64,000 nucleotides of DNA from Azospirillum lipoferum 4B (GTDB lineage Bacteria > Pseudomonadota > Alphaproteobacteria > Azospirillales > Azospirillaceae): assembly GCF_000283655.1 (NCBI RefSeq), contig NC_016586.1, positions 511,001 to 575,000 of the forward strand, in the 5' to 3' direction. Within the stretch, counting starts at the first letter, position 1. Every line of letters begins with the position of its first letter. A program made the position numbers and the translations under genes. Positions 34,427 through 43,512 of the stretch are shown one piece after another. The notes below the pieces were generated by a model, which saw only the letters and a list, made by a program, of their open reading frames with translations, ran no database searches and was not told the origin of the DNA.

Positions 34427-35785
34427 ATGTCGGAAGCCGAAGCCGCCCTGCCATCCCCAAAGGCCTGGAGATACTCCAGCCCGGACGGCGAGGCGCGACT
34501 CAGCCTGCCGGAGGTCCACGCCTCGGTCGCGGTGCCGCAGGGCGGCCTGTGGCTGCGGCGGATGCTGGCCTTCGCCGGGCCGGGCTACATGGTGTCTGTC
34601 GGCTATATGGACCCAGGCAACTGGGCGACCGACCTCGCCGGCGGGTCGCAGTTCGGCTATACGCTGCTGGCCGTCATCATGCTGTCGAACCTGATGGCGA
34701 TCCTGCTGCAGTCGCTGGCCGCAAGGCTCGGCATCGTCACCGGGCGCGATCTGGCCCAGGCCTGCCGCGACCATTACCCGCGTCCGGTCAACCTCGTGCT
34801 GTGGGTGGCGTGCGAGGCGGCGATCATCGCCTGCGACCTTGCCGAGGTGATCGGCACCGCCATCGCGCTGAACCTGCTGTTCGGCATCCCGCTGATCGGC
34901 GGCGCGCTGATCACCGCGCTGGACGCCTTCCTGGTCCTGCTGCTGATGCAGCGCGGGTTCCGCTATCTGGAAGCCTTCGTGATCGCGCTGCTGGTGGTCA
35001 TCGCCGGCTGCTTCATGGTGCAGATCGCCGCCGCCGCTCCGCCGGTTGCCGCCGTCCTGCACGGCTTCGTGCCGTCGGCTGAGATCGTCACCAATCCCGA
35101 GATGCTCTACATCGCCATCGGCATCCTGGGGGCGACGGTGATGCCGCACAACCTGTACCTCCATTCCTCCATCGTGCAGACGCGGGCCTATCCGCGGACG
35201 GAGGAGGGGCGGCGCGACGCCATCACCTGGGCCACCGCCGACAGCACCATCGCGCTGATGCTGGCGCTGTTCGTCAATGCCGCCATCCTGATCCTGGCAG
35301 CCAGCGTCTTCCACGGCAGCGGCCATACCGAGGTGGCAGAGATCGGACAGGCTTTCGAGCTGCTGTCGCCCCTGCTCGGCCTCGGCATCGCATCGACGCT
35401 GTTCGCGGTGGCATTGCTGGCCTCCGGCCTCAATTCCACGGTGACGGCGACGCTGGCCGGCCAGATCGTGATGGAGGGTTTCCTGCGGCTGCGCCTGCCC
35501 CATTGGGCGCGCCGGCTGCTGACCCGCGGGCTCGCCATCATCCCCGTCGTGGTGGTGACGGCGATCTATGGCGAACGCGGCACGGCGCAGCTTCTGGTGT
35601 TCAGCCAGGTGGTGCTGTCGATGCAGCTGCCCTTCGCGGTGATCCCGCTGGTCCGCTTCGTCACCGACCGCAGCAAGATGGGCAACTTCGTCGTTCCCGG
35701 CTGGGTCGCCACCCTGTCCTGGATCGTCGCCACGGTGATCGTCGTGCTGAACCTGAAGCTGCTGTACGACACCGTCCTGGCATAA
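34427..35785 (+). CDS. mntH: Nramp-family Mn(II)/H+ symporter MntH
   Basis: A 452-residue inner-membrane transporter with about 11 helices. The metal-site motif DPGN is in [19 protein letters not shown] near residue 60-65. The second half of the site, [15 protein letters not shown], is near 240. These D, N and M residues coordinate manganese in Nramp proteins. AGGAG stands 8 nt before the ATG. It is divergent from mntR and convergent with hyi, ending only 7 bp from that gene's stop. Iron or cadmium transport is possible as a side activity; the MntR neighbour points to manganese. Confidence 0.95.
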   Translation: MSEAEAALPSPKAWRYSSPDGEARLSLPEVHASVAVPQGGLWLRRMLAFAGPGYMVSVGYMDPGNWATDLAGGSQFGYTLLAVIMLSNLMAILLQSLAARLGIVTGRDLAQACRDHYPRPVNLVLWVACEAAIIACDLAEVIGTAIALNLLFGIPLIGGALITALDAFLVLLLMQRGFRYLEAFVIALLVVIAGCFMVQIAAAAPPVAAVLHGFVPSAEIVTNPEMLYIAIGILGATVMPHNLYLHSSIVQTRAYPRTEEGRRDAITWATADSTIALMLALFVNAAILILAASVFHGSGHTEVAEIGQAFELLSPLLGLGIASTLFAVALLASGLNSTVTATLAGQIVMEGFLRLRLPHWARRLLTRGLAIIPVVVVTAIYGERGTAQLLVFSQVVLSMQLPFAVIPLVRFVTDRSKMGNFVVPGWVATLSWIVATVIVVLNLKLLYDTVLA

Positions 35786-35792
35786 CGGCCGG

Positions 35793-36566
35793 TCAGGCGC
35801 GATAGGGGCCGAACCAGCCGAGCCCGTCCTCGGTCCGGCCCCGCGGGCGGTATTCGCAACCGACGAAGCCGCCATAGCCCAGCCGGTCCAGCTCGGCGAA
35901 CAGGAAGGGCCAGTTCAGCTCCTCCCCGTCCGGTTCCTGGCGGGACGGGACCGAGGCGATCTGGATATGGCCGATCATCGGCATCAGCCGGCGCAGCGCC
36001 ATGGTGACGTCGCCATGCAGGATCTGCCGGTGGTAGATGTCGAACTGCAGCCGCACATTCGGCCGGCCGATGCCGGCGATCAGGCTTTCCGCGGCGGCGA
36101 ATCCGTTCAGAAAATAGCCGGGCATGTCGCGGCCGTTGATCGGCTCCAGCATCAGCTCGATGCCGCGCTCGCCCAGCGCATCGGCCGCATACAGCACCGC
36201 ATCGCGATAGCGCGCCGCCGCCGCCGGATCGCCGGGATCGGCCAGTCCGGCCATCAGGTGCAGCCGGCGGCACCCCGTCGCCCCGGCATAGCGCAGCGCG
36301 GTGGCGACGCCGGCCTTCAGCTCATCGAAGCGGCCGGGCAGAGCGGCCAGCCCGCGCTCCCCCGCCGCCCAGTCGCCGGGCGGCATGTTGAACAGGGCCT
36401 GGGTCAGGCCGTTGCGCTGAAGGCGGCCGGCGATCTCGTCCGGCGCATGATCGTAGGGGAACAGATACTCCACGGCGCGGAAGCCGGTATCCGCCGCGGC
36501 GTCGAACCGGTCGAGGAACGGCCGCTCCGTGAACATCATCGTCAGGTTGGCGGCGAAACGGGGCAT
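35793..36566 (-). CDS. hyi: Hydroxypyruvate isomerase (Hyi/OtnI-like)
   Basis: A 257-residue TIM-barrel protein of the AP-endonuclease-2-like sugar isomerase group. It starts MPRFAANLTMMFTERPFLDR, a clear Hyi signature. Metal and substrate residues are suggested by MLEPINGRDMPGYFLN (Glu), VRLQFDIYHRQILHGDV (Asp, His) and FVGCEYRPRG (Glu). Hyi interconverts hydroxypyruvate and tartronate semialdehyde in glyoxylate metabolism; OtnI acts on 2-oxo-tetronate. No glyoxylate carboligase or tartronate reductase gene is adjacent, so the exact pathway is open. No good ribosome site was found before the ATG at 36566. Confidence 0.85.
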   Translation of the reverse strand: MPRFAANLTMMFTERPFLDRFDAAADTGFRAVEYLFPYDHAPDEIAGRLQRNGLTQALFNMPPGDWAAGERGLAALPGRFDELKAGVATALRYAGATGCRRLHLMAGLADPGDPAAAARYRDAVLYAADALGERGIELMLEPINGRDMPGYFLNGFAAAESLIAGIGRPNVRLQFDIYHRQILHGDVTMALRRLMPMIGHIQIASVPSRQEPDGEELNWPFLFAELDRLGYGGFVGCEYRPRGRTEDGLGWFGPYRA

Positions 36567-36706
36567 GGCGCGGACCGGCCTTGGCGAGGGGAACGTCCGG
36601 GATTGCCCCGGCGGATGCGGCCGGACATCCGGCCGCACCACGCGCGGGATTCAAGACAAGTCGTCCCCAATGGTCAAGGCCGCCTGCACACCCCTGCCGG
36701 CGGGAC

Positions 36707-37723
36707 TCAACCGTTGCGGTAGGTGTAGCTGTAGCCGTTGATCGCCGGCGCCCCGCCGAGATGGGCGTAGAGCACCTTGGAACCCTCTGGGAACCAGCCC
36801 TTCCGGACGAGGTCGATCATGCCCTGCATCGACTTGCCCTCATACACCGGGTCGGTGATCATCGCCTCGGTGCGGGCGGCGAGGCGGATGGCCTCGTTGG
36901 TCTCGGCGCTCGGCACGCCATAGGCGGGATAGGCGTAGTCTTCCAGGATGACGATCTCGTCGTCGCGCACCTTGCGGCCCAGCTCGACCAGTTCGGCCGT
37001 GCTGTCGACGATCTGGCGGACCTGTGTGCGGGTCTGTTCCGGCGTGCCGGAGGCGTCGATGCCGATCACGCGGTCGCCCCGGCCGTCGGCGGCGAAACCG
37101 ACGATCATGCCGGCCTGGGTCGAACCGGTCACCACGCAGACGACGATGTAGTCGAACTTGAAGCCGAGGTCTGCCTCCTGCTTGCGCACCTCCTCGGCGA
37201 AGCCGACATAGCCGAGCCCGCCATATTTGTGCACCGAGGCGCCGGCCGGGATGCCGTAGGGCTTGCCGCCGGCATCCTTGACCGACTGGATCGCCTCTTC
37301 CCAGCTCTTGCGGATGCCGATGTCGAAGCCGTCCGGAACGATGCGGCTGTCCGCCCCCATCAGGCGGGTCAGCAGGATGTTGCCGACACGGTCATAGACG
37401 GCATCCTCGTGCGGGACCCAGCTTTCCTGCACCACGACGCATTTCATGCCGATCTTCGCCGCCGTCGCCGCCACCATGCGGGTGTGGTTGGACTGCACGC
37501 CGCCGATGGACACCAGCGTGTCCGTGCCCGACGCGATGGCGTCAGGGACGATGTATTCCAGCTTGCGCAGCTTGTTGCCGCCCATGGCGAGGCCGGAGTT
37601 GCAGTCGTCGCGCTTGGCGTAGATCTCGACCTTGCCGCCCAGCGCGGCGGTCAGGCGCGGCAGATGCTCGATCGGGGTCGGGCCGAAGGTCAGCGGATAG
37701 CGTTCGAAACGGTCGAGGCGCAT
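36707..37723 (-). CDS. acdS: 1-aminocyclopropane-1-carboxylate deaminase
   Basis: A 338-residue PLP enzyme, exactly the usual length. It splits ACC, the plant ethylene precursor, into 2-oxobutyrate and ammonia, so the bacterium can lower plant ethylene and gain nitrogen. The PLP lysine is K51 ([10 protein letters not shown]). E295 and L322 are both present; these residues separate true ACC deaminases from related D-cysteine desulfhydrases. The family start is seen as [20 protein letters not shown] at the ATG at 37723; a TTG five codons upstream is unlikely. It is divergent from an Lrp-type regulator, the arrangement of acdS-acdR in plant-associated Proteobacteria. Confidence 0.96.
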   Translation of the reverse strand: MRLDRFERYPLTFGPTPIEHLPRLTAALGGKVEIYAKRDDCNSGLAMGGNKLRKLEYIVPDAIASGTDTLVSIGGVQSNHTRMVAATAAKIGMKCVVVQESWVPHEDAVYDRVGNILLTRLMGADSRIVPDGFDIGIRKSWEEAIQSVKDAGGKPYGIPAGASVHKYGGLGYVGFAEEVRKQEADLGFKFDYIVVCVVTGSTQAGMIVGFAADGRGDRVIGIDASGTPEQTRTQVRQIVDSTAELVELGRKVRDDEIVILEDYAYPAYGVPSAETNEAIRLAARTEAMITDPVYEGKSMQGMIDLVRKGWFPEGSKVLYAHLGGAPAINGYSYTYRNG

Positions 37724-37879
37724 CGTGGCATGCTCCAATGGTGAGGTGGAGCCACGGTATCACCGCCTTTTTGAAAGGTGCTTCCATAGTTCTGCGGTAA
37801 ATTTCCTGCCAGCCGGCTATTGCCGGCCTTTGGCGATACGGATAGCCTCATTCCGGGCCGACAAACGGAAGACTCTTCC
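37724..37879. promoter_or_regulatory. acdS-acdR divergent control region
   Basis: A 156-bp spacer between divergent acdS and its Lrp-type regulator. It is less GC-rich in the middle (about 37775-37810). AcdR-type regulators act on acdS from such a spacer with Lrp boxes. I see no unambiguous palindrome, so the exact sites are not called. Confidence 0.5.
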
Positions 37880-38344
37880 ATGACCGAAAAGCTGGATGCG
37901 GTGGATCGCCGGATTCTGCAACATCTTCAAAGGGATGGCCGGATGACCAACGCGGATGTCGCCGCCGCGGTCCATGTCAGCCCGGCGACCTGCCACCGGC
38001 GCACGCAACGCCTGTTCGAGGACGGCTATATCCGGTCCGTGCGGGCGGAAATCGCGCCGGCGAAGGTGGACCGCGGGACGCTGGTGATCGTCGGGGTCGT
38101 GCTGGACCGCTCGACGCCGGAAAGCTTCGGCGATTTCGAAAAGGCGATCCGCAAGCTGCCCTTCGTACTGGACTGCCATCTGGTCGCCGGCGACTTCGAC
38201 TTCTTCCTGAAGATCCGCGTCAGCGACATCGCCGACTTCAACGAACTGCACGGGCGACAGTTGATCGCCCTTCCCGGCGTGCGGCAGACGCGGACCTTCT
38301 TCGTCATGAAGGAGGTGATCGACAACGCCCTGCTGGATTTCTGA
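37880..38344 (+). CDS. acdR: Lrp/AsnC-family regulator of acdS (AcdR)
   Basis: A 154-residue regulator with an AsnC helix-turn-helix (ILQHLQRDGRMTNADVAAAV, VSPATCHRRTQRLFEDGYI) and a RAM domain. The latter includes VLDCHLVAGDFDFFLKIRVS and FNELHGRQLIALPGVRQTRT. The ATG at 37880 begins MTEKLDAVDRRILQ, the normal family start. It is divergent from acdS, which is the basis for the AcdR name; by itself the sequence could be any Lrp paralogue. AcdR is known to activate acdS in response to ACC in other plant-associated bacteria. Confidence 0.88.
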   Translation: MTEKLDAVDRRILQHLQRDGRMTNADVAAAVHVSPATCHRRTQRLFEDGYIRSVRAEIAPAKVDRGTLVIVGVVLDRSTPESFGDFEKAIRKLPFVLDCHLVAGDFDFFLKIRVSDIADFNELHGRQLIALPGVRQTRTFFVMKEVIDNALLDF

Positions 38345-38361
38345 GCAAGGCGCCGGTCCGG

Positions 38362-38745
38362 TCAGGCCGGCAGCGGCGAAGCCTGACGGGCCAGCAGCTT
38401 CCAGCTGCCGTCGACCTTCGTCCAGACCTGCAGCACCTTGATGTGGGCGGTGCTGGTCTTGCCGTCGGCCAGGTTGTTGACGCAATCGAAGGTGTGGCGG
38501 GCGATGGCGACGTCGCCGACCACCTGGATCGCATGGTCGCTGAGGTCCAGCGCCTTGAAGGCGTTCTTGCCGTCCAGGCTGCCGACGAAGCCCGCCTTGT
38601 CTTCCAACCGGCTGTTGGAATGGCCGTAGGTCAGCTGGTCCATCGTCATCGCCTGCAGCGTGGCGCCGTCGCCGGCCAGCATGGCATCGCGCAGCGCAGC
38701 CACCGCCTTCGCCACCAGCTGATGGTCGTCGTCGTTCCTGAGCAT
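38362..38745 (-). CDS. NTF2-like (DUF4440/SnoaL) protein
   Basis: A 127-residue single-domain protein with the cone-shaped NTF2-like fold. Marks are VAKAVAALRDAMLAGDGATL, MTMDQLTYGHSNSRLEDKAG, and the C-terminal strand run TSTAHIKVLQVWTKVDGSWK followed by LLARQ. Such proteins can be small isomerases, dehydratases or ligand-binding proteins; no activity can be assigned. It stands alone, convergent with acdR. About 56 bp upstream is a palindrome nearly identical to the one before kdgT, which suggests shared control with uronate catabolism. Confidence 0.8.
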   Translation of the reverse strand: MLRNDDDHQLVAKAVAALRDAMLAGDGATLQAMTMDQLTYGHSNSRLEDKAGFVGSLDGKNAFKALDLSDHAIQVVGDVAIARHTFDCVNNLADGKTSTAHIKVLQVWTKVDGSWKLLARQASPLPA

Positions 38746-38800
38746 GGTGACCCTCCCAATCGATTGCTGTCATGCCCGCCCGGAGCGGAACGGGTCATAG

Positions 38801-38819
38801 ATTGGTATACTAGTATGCA
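38801..38819 (-). promoter_or_regulatory. Second copy of the kdgT-type operator
   Basis: ATTGGTATACTAGTATGCA shares GTATACTAGT and TGCA with the site at 23772-23790 (16 of 19 bases identical) and contains the 10-bp palindrome ATACTAGTAT. It is the only other copy I found in the window. Its placement, about 55 bp before a start codon on the same strand, matches that of an operator. Confidence 0.6.
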
Positions 38820-39005
38820 TTGCGGTTCCAGAACCGCTTGCGGGTGTGCGCCGGTTCGCCGCAGGGGGTGGAGGCGGGCCGGATGACGGCGTGCGGGTCG
38901 TCCTATGTAACTTTCCGCAGATCCTCTTGTGATCGGCTGCGCCGGACGGTCGGGACGGGTATGCTCCCCGCCGCGACTCGAGGGACGGACAGCAAGGGGA
39001 CGGGA

Positions 39006-39386
39006 ATGGCGACCAGACGGCGCAAGCTACCGCGCAAGCGCAAGGGCAGGCAGGTGACGGCCGCCCGCGGGACGGCGGCGGACACGATGAACACGGGCCG
39101 GCCGTCGCCCGGCGGCCTCACCACCGCGGTGAGGGGAACGGCAGCCAGGACCACGGCTCAGACCGCCACCAAGGGGCGCAGGCCGAGCTTCGCCGCAACG
39201 CCCGATGCCGCCGCCGGACGTTTCCTCAGCCCCGAACAGCAATATCTGCTGAAGAAGCGGCGCGAGGCGGAGCAGCGCGAGGCGAAGGACCGCCGCACCG
39301 CCTTTGCCATTATCCTGGTGCTGGTCCTTCTCGTGGCCGGTGCGGTCGCGGGGCTGGTCTGGCTCTGGCGCTCCCCGGTCGCCTGA
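39006..39386 (+). CDS. Small basic single-helix membrane protein
   Basis: A 126-residue protein of unknown function. AAGGGG stands about 7 nt before the ATG at 39006. The first 65 residues are very basic and Thr/Ala-rich (MATRRRKLPRKRKGRQV), probably disordered. A short charged helix follows (LSPEQQYLLKKRREAEQREA), then one C-terminal membrane helix at about 99-121 (AFAIILVLVLLVAGAVAGLV). The topology suggests a cytoplasmic domain anchored by its C-terminus. No homologue is recognised. It is convergent with the amidase gene. Confidence 0.6.
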   Translation: MATRRRKLPRKRKGRQVTAARGTAADTMNTGRPSPGGLTTAVRGTAARTTAQTATKGRRPSFAATPDAAAGRFLSPEQQYLLKKRREAEQREAKDRRTAFAIILVLVLLVAGAVAGLVWLWRSPVA

Positions 39387-39411
39387 AGGAAGGACGCGGA
39401 GCAGCCGAGGC

Positions 39412-40725
39412 TCAGGCCGCCAAGACAGCCTCCAGCCCGGCGGCGATGCCCAGCAGGCTGCGGTCGCTGCCGCGGCGGCCCATCGCCATCAGCCCGACCG
39501 GAAGCCCGGCCGACGGCACCGGCAGCGAGATCGCCGGCAGATCGAACAGGTTGGCGATGCGGGTGTTGCGCAGCAGCAGCAGATTGACGCGGTGGAAGGC
39601 GGCATCCTCCAGCACATCGGCGATGGTGGGGGCGGTCAGCGGAACGGTGGGCAGCAGCAGGACGGGATGCCGGGCCAGCCGCTCGTCCATCAGGCGGATC
39701 AGGTCGGCGCGGCGGCGCTGCATGCGGACGTAATCGGCGGCGGGCGTCCGGCCGCCGGCCTCGATGCGGGCGCGGGTCTTGGGATCGATGCCGTCCAGCG
39801 CCGTGATGCCGAGTTCCGCAAGCGTCGCCGCAAGCTCGATGGCGGTGAAGACGCCGATGCGGTCCAGATCGGCCAATGCGTCCAGTTCGGCGTCGATGGA
39901 GCCCTCGATAATCTGGGCACCGGCGGCCCGCAGGCGGTCAAGCGCCGCCTCGAAAGCAGCGGCGACCGCCGGCTCGATCCCGTCGAACAACCGCCACCGC
40001 GGCACCAGGAAGGACTGGCCGGCAACCGGCAACGGGGCCAGCGGCGCCGGGTCGCTATCACTCACAATCGAATCGAGCAAGGCCGCGTCCGCGACGGTAG
40101 AGGCGATGGGGCCGATCGCATCCAGCGACGGCGACAGCGGGAAGGCGCCCTCGGCCGACAGGCGGCCGGCGGTCGGCTTGAATCCCACCGCGCCGGACAG
40201 CGCCGCCGGAATGCGCAGCGAACCGCCGGTATCGCTGCCGACCGCGATCTCCGCCATGCCCTCCACCACCGAGATCACCGCACCGGAGGAGGAGCCGCCG
40301 GGCACCCGCGACCGGTCGCGCGGATTGCCGGGATTGCCGTAATGCGGGTTGATGCCGACGGCGGAGAAGGCGAATTCCGTCATGTGGGTGCGGCCGACGA
40401 TGACGGCGCCGGCGGCACGCAGCCGCGCCACGGCGCGCGCATCCCGCCGGGCGGCGGGCCGGCCGCGCAGGATGGCGGAGCCTGCGGCGGTGATGTCCCC
40501 CGCCACGTCGAACAGCGCCTTGACCGAGACGATCCGGCCGTCGAGCGGTCCCAGCGGCCGGCCCGCCGCGGCCCGGCGGTCGCTGGCGGCGGCGGCCTCC
40601 CGCGCCTCGTCGGCATAGAGTTCGGTAAAGACCAGCGCGCCCTGCCGCTCCGGGTCGGCGATGCGGGCAAGCGCCGCCTCCAGCCGGTCGGACGCGGACG
40701 GACGGGGGGTGGCGGGCACGGGCAT
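39412..40725 (-). CDS. Amidase (amidase-signature family)
   Basis: A 437-residue Ser-Ser-Lys hydrolase. The catalytic lysine lies in RIVSVKALFDVAG near residue 70. The signature serines are in VPGGSSSGAV and AVGSDTGGSLRIPAALSGAV. The C-terminal part resembles AtzF/allophanate-hydrolase-like and other small amidases, without extra domains. The start at 40725 has AGGA 7 nt upstream. It is the last gene of the ABC-transporter group and follows the racemase by 157 bp. The context suggests hydrolysis of an imported amide, ureide or hydantoin-derived compound; the substrate is inferred only. Confidence 0.88.
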   Translation of the reverse strand: MPVPATPRPSASDRLEAALARIADPERQGALVFTELYADEAREAAAASDRRAAAGRPLGPLDGRIVSVKALFDVAGDITAAGSAILRGRPAARRDARAVARLRAAGAVIVGRTHMTEFAFSAVGINPHYGNPGNPRDRSRVPGGSSSGAVISVVEGMAEIAVGSDTGGSLRIPAALSGAVGFKPTAGRLSAEGAFPLSPSLDAIGPIASTVADAALLDSIVSDSDPAPLAPLPVAGQSFLVPRWRLFDGIEPAVAAAFEAALDRLRAAGAQIIEGSIDAELDALADLDRIGVFTAIELAATLAELGITALDGIDPKTRARIEAGGRTPAADYVRMQRRRADLIRLMDERLARHPVLLLPTVPLTAPTIADVLEDAAFHRVNLLLLRNTRIANLFDLPAISLPVPSAGLPVGLMAMGRRGSDRSLLGIAAGLEAVLAA

Positions 40726-40882
40726 GGCGGATTCCTGGCAGGTCATGGAGCGAACCGGACTGGTGCGGGACGTCCCATCGCATGTGCCACATCGGCGCCG
40801 GCTTGGCGACAGGATCGTGAGCGCCGCCCGTTATGCCGCCGCCGGAGTGCCCCGAGGCCGCGGATGAAAAACTGCGGAAGCG

Positions 40883-41587
40883 TCACCGCGCCTTGGGCAG
40901 CGGCGGTGCATAGCCGCCGGACTTGCCGGTGCGCAGGCCGAGCGCTGCCAACCCTTCCACCAGCTTCACGGCTGCTGTCACGCCGTCGATCACCGGCAGC
41001 CCCATCTCCTCGCTCAGCGCGCGGGCGAGGTCGGCCATGCCGGCGCAGCCCAGCACGATGGTTTCGGCACCGTCCTGCTCCATGGCCCGGCGGATTTCGG
41101 CGCGCACGCGCTCGACGGCGCCGGATTCCGGGTCTTCCAGCGCCAGGACGGGCACGCCCGCCGCGCGGATGGTGCAGCGGCCGGCCATGCCGTAACGCTG
41201 GGCCAACCGCTCCAGCGCCGGGATGGAGCGGGGCAGCGTCGTCACCACGCTGAACCGTCCGCCGAGCAGCGCGGCGGTCTGCATCGCCGCCTCGCAGATG
41301 CCGATCACCGGCGCGTCGGCAAGGCTGCGCGCGGCATCCAGCCCGACATCGTCGAAGCAGGCGATCACCGTGCCGGCGATGTCGCCGCCGCGCTGGTGCC
41401 GGTCGATCTCCGCCAGCAGGCCGGGAACAGCCAGCGCCTCGTCGTAATAGCCCTCGATGCTGGCGGGGCCGGTCGGCGGATTGGTCGCGACGATCTCGGT
41501 GCCGGGTGCGGCGACCTTGCTGGCCGCGGCGCCGATCCGCCCGGTCATGGAGGCGGTGCTGTTGGGGTTGACGACCAGAATGCGCAT
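40883..41587 (-). CDS. Asp/Glu/hydantoin racemase family protein
   Basis: A 234-residue cofactor-independent racemase-fold protein. It begins MRILVVNPNSTASMTGRIG, typical of hydantoin racemases. The two catalytic cysteines are in TVIACFDDVGLDAARS (near 80) and TIVLGCAGMADLARAL (near 180). The product could racemise a hydantoin, allantoin or a similar compound; arylmalonate decarboxylase-type activity is a remote alternative since both cysteines are kept. It lies 14 bp after the permease gene, in the same operon as the transporter and the amidase, so the imported compound is probably its substrate. Confidence 0.87.
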   Translation of the reverse strand: MRILVVNPNSTASMTGRIGAAASKVAAPGTEIVATNPPTGPASIEGYYDEALAVPGLLAEIDRHQRGGDIAGTVIACFDDVGLDAARSLADAPVIGICEAAMQTAALLGGRFSVVTTLPRSIPALERLAQRYGMAGRCTIRAAGVPVLALEDPESGAVERVRAEIRRAMEQDGAETIVLGCAGMADLARALSEEMGLPVIDGVTAAVKLVEGLAALGLRTGKSGGYAPPLPKAR

Positions 41588-41601
41588 GGTGGTGGGGTTC
41601 C

Positions 41602-42429
41602 TCAAATGCCGCTTCGGCGCAGGCGGTGGCGGCGCAGCAGGATCAGGCCCAGCAGGGCCACGCCGATCACGGTGAAGGAGAAGACCGTCGTCAGCGATCC
41701 CAGCGCATAGAGCACCGGCGTGGTGACGTTGGTGGTCATGCCGTAGATCTCCAGCGGCAGCGTGTTGAAGCTGCCGGCGGTCATCAGCGTGCGGGCGAAC
41801 TCGTCATAGGACAGGGTGAAGCCGAACAGGCCGACGCCGATCAGGCTGGGCAGCAGGATCGGCAGCACGACATGGCGCACCGTCTGCCAGGGGGACGCGC
41901 CGAGGTCGCGCGCCGCCTCCTCATAGGCCGGGTTGAAGCGGTTGAAGATGGCGAAGACGATCAGCAGGCCGAAGGGCAGCGTCCAGGTCAGATGCGCGCC
42001 CAGCGCCGAGCTGTACCAGGCCGGCTCCAGCCCCAGGATGTTGAAGAACAGGCCGATGCCCAGGCTGACCAGGATCGACGGCACGATCAGGCTGGCGACC
42101 GCGAGATAGAACAGCGCCCCGCTGCCCCGGAATCGGCGGCGGAAGGCGAAGCCGGCCAGGACCGAGAACAGCACGGTCAGCACCATCACCATCAGCCCCA
42201 GCGCGATGGAGCGGCGGAAGGATCCGCCGAAATCGCCCACTGCCTGCTGTTCGAACAGGTTGCGGAACCAGTGCAGCGAGACGCCGTTCATCGGGAAGGT
42301 CAGTCCGCCCTCCGGTCCCTGGAAGGACAGGATCAGGATGGTCGCCGTCGGTCCGTAGAGGAACAGCACGAACAGCGCGAAGAAGGCGCCCAGCAGATAG
42401 AAGGACAGGCCCCGGCGTGACGAATTCAT
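41602..42429 (-). CDS. ABC transporter permease (PotC-like)
   Basis: A 275-residue inner-membrane permease with six helices. The ATPase-contact loop is EEAARDLGASPWQTVRHVVLPILLP near residues 165-190 (EAA-x3-G motif). The first periplasmic loop (GVSLHWFRNLFEQQAVGDFG) is typical of PotC-type permeases of the polyamine/Fe/opine class. It is 3 bp downstream of the partner permease gene. With that gene, the binding protein and the ATPase it makes a complete importer. Confidence 0.92.
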   Translation of the reverse strand: MNSSRRGLSFYLLGAFFALFVLFLYGPTATILILSFQGPEGGLTFPMNGVSLHWFRNLFEQQAVGDFGGSFRRSIALGLMVMVLTVLFSVLAGFAFRRRFRGSGALFYLAVASLIVPSILVSLGIGLFFNILGLEPAWYSSALGAHLTWTLPFGLLIVFAIFNRFNPAYEEAARDLGASPWQTVRHVVLPILLPSLIGVGLFGFTLSYDEFARTLMTAGSFNTLPLEIYGMTTNVTTPVLYALGSLTTVFSFTVIGVALLGLILLRRHRLRRSGI

Positions 42430-42432
42430 CGC

Positions 42433-43350
42433 TCACAGCTCCTTCCGGATATCGACGACGCGCAGCATCGCCACCACCATGATCAGGACGACGGCCAGCA
42501 GCACCACCGCATTGGCGGCGGCGGCCGGGTATTGCAGCAGCGAGATCTCGTTGGCGATCATCAGCCCGATGGAGGCGCTCTGCCCCCCGCTCATCAGCCG
42601 CACGGTGATGAAGTCGCCCATCACCAGCGTGACGACGAAGATGGAGCCGATGGCGATGCCGGGCTTGGTCAGCGGCAGGATGACGTTCCACAAGGTCTGA
42701 GCCGCGCTGGCGCCGCCGTCGCGCGCCGCCTCGATCAGCGCGCGGTCGATCCGCATCATCGAATTGAAGATCGGCACCACCATGAACAGCGCATAGAGGT
42801 GGACGAAGGCCAGCACGACCGAGAAATCGGAGAACAGCAGGAACTCCAGCGGCTGGTCGATGATCCCGGCGGAGATCAGCCCGGAATTCAGCAGCCCGTT
42901 GCGCCCCAGGAACGGGATCCACGAGATCATGCGGATGATGTTGGAGGTCCAGAACGGGATGGTGCAGACCAGGAACAGCACCATCTGCCAAGTGGTCGAG
43001 CGCACATGGAAGGCCAGGAAATAGGCCACCGTAAACCCGATGCCGAGCGTGATCGCCCAGGTCAGCGCCGCATATTTCAGCGTGTTCAGATAGGTCTTCC
43101 AGGTGACCGGCGAGGTCAGCAGTTCGGTGTAGTTGGTCAGCACGAAATCCGGGTAGATGCGCACGCTGTCGTAATCCCAGAAGCTGACCGCAACGATGGT
43201 CAGGATCGGCACCAGCAGGAACAGCAGCAGCGCGACGGTCAGCGGCGCCGCCTGGAGATAGGGGGCGACGCGCGGCAGCAGACGGGGACGCCGCGCCCTG
43301 CCGGCGGCGGCCGTGACGGACGGTCGGGACGTTTCGGCGGTCAGGGTCAT
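42433..43350 (-). CDS. ABC transporter permease (PotB-like)
   Basis: A 305-residue inner-membrane permease, about six helices after a basic N-terminus (ARRPRLLPRVAPYLQAAPLT). The EAA loop reads EAARDGGASAAQTLWNVILP near 208-228. SVRIYPDFVLTNYTELLTSP is a normal periplasmic segment of PotB-type proteins. It forms the permease heterodimer with the next gene. A palindromic repeat (43389-43500) separates it from the upstream binding-protein gene, which may lower its expression relative to that gene. Confidence 0.92.
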   Translation of the reverse strand: MTLTAETSRPSVTAAAGRARRPRLLPRVAPYLQAAPLTVALLLFLLVPILTIVAVSFWDYDSVRIYPDFVLTNYTELLTSPVTWKTYLNTLKYAALTWAITLGIGFTVAYFLAFHVRSTTWQMVLFLVCTIPFWTSNIIRMISWIPFLGRNGLLNSGLISAGIIDQPLEFLLFSDFSVVLAFVHLYALFMVVPIFNSMMRIDRALIEAARDGGASAAQTLWNVILPLTKPGIAIGSIFVVTLVMGDFITVRLMSGGQSASIGLMIANEISLLQYPAAAANAVVLLAVVLIMVVAMLRVVDIRKEL

Positions 43351-43388
43351 CGGCGGGGTCCTGCAATTTAAAGATAGGATCAGTGCTG

Positions 43389-43500
43389 TGCCCCCTCCCT
43401 CCCGCTTCGCGGGTCCCTCCCTCCCCCGCCTTCGGCGGTGGAGGGACAGAAAGCGGCAGTCCCCTCTCCCGCGAAGCGGGGGAGGGTTAGGGAGGGGGCA
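43389..43500. repeat. REP-like palindromic repeat, copy 1
   Basis: A 112-bp element with 12-bp perfect terminal inverted repeats (TGCCCCCTCCCT and AGGGAGGGGGCA). Inner arms CCCGCTTCGCGGG and CCCGCGAAGCGGG pair with each other, and CCGCCTTCGGCGG forms a central hairpin. A related element is at 51174-51284. It sits between the binding-protein and permease genes of one operon. Confidence 0.85.
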
Positions 43501-43512
43501 AAACCGACGACG

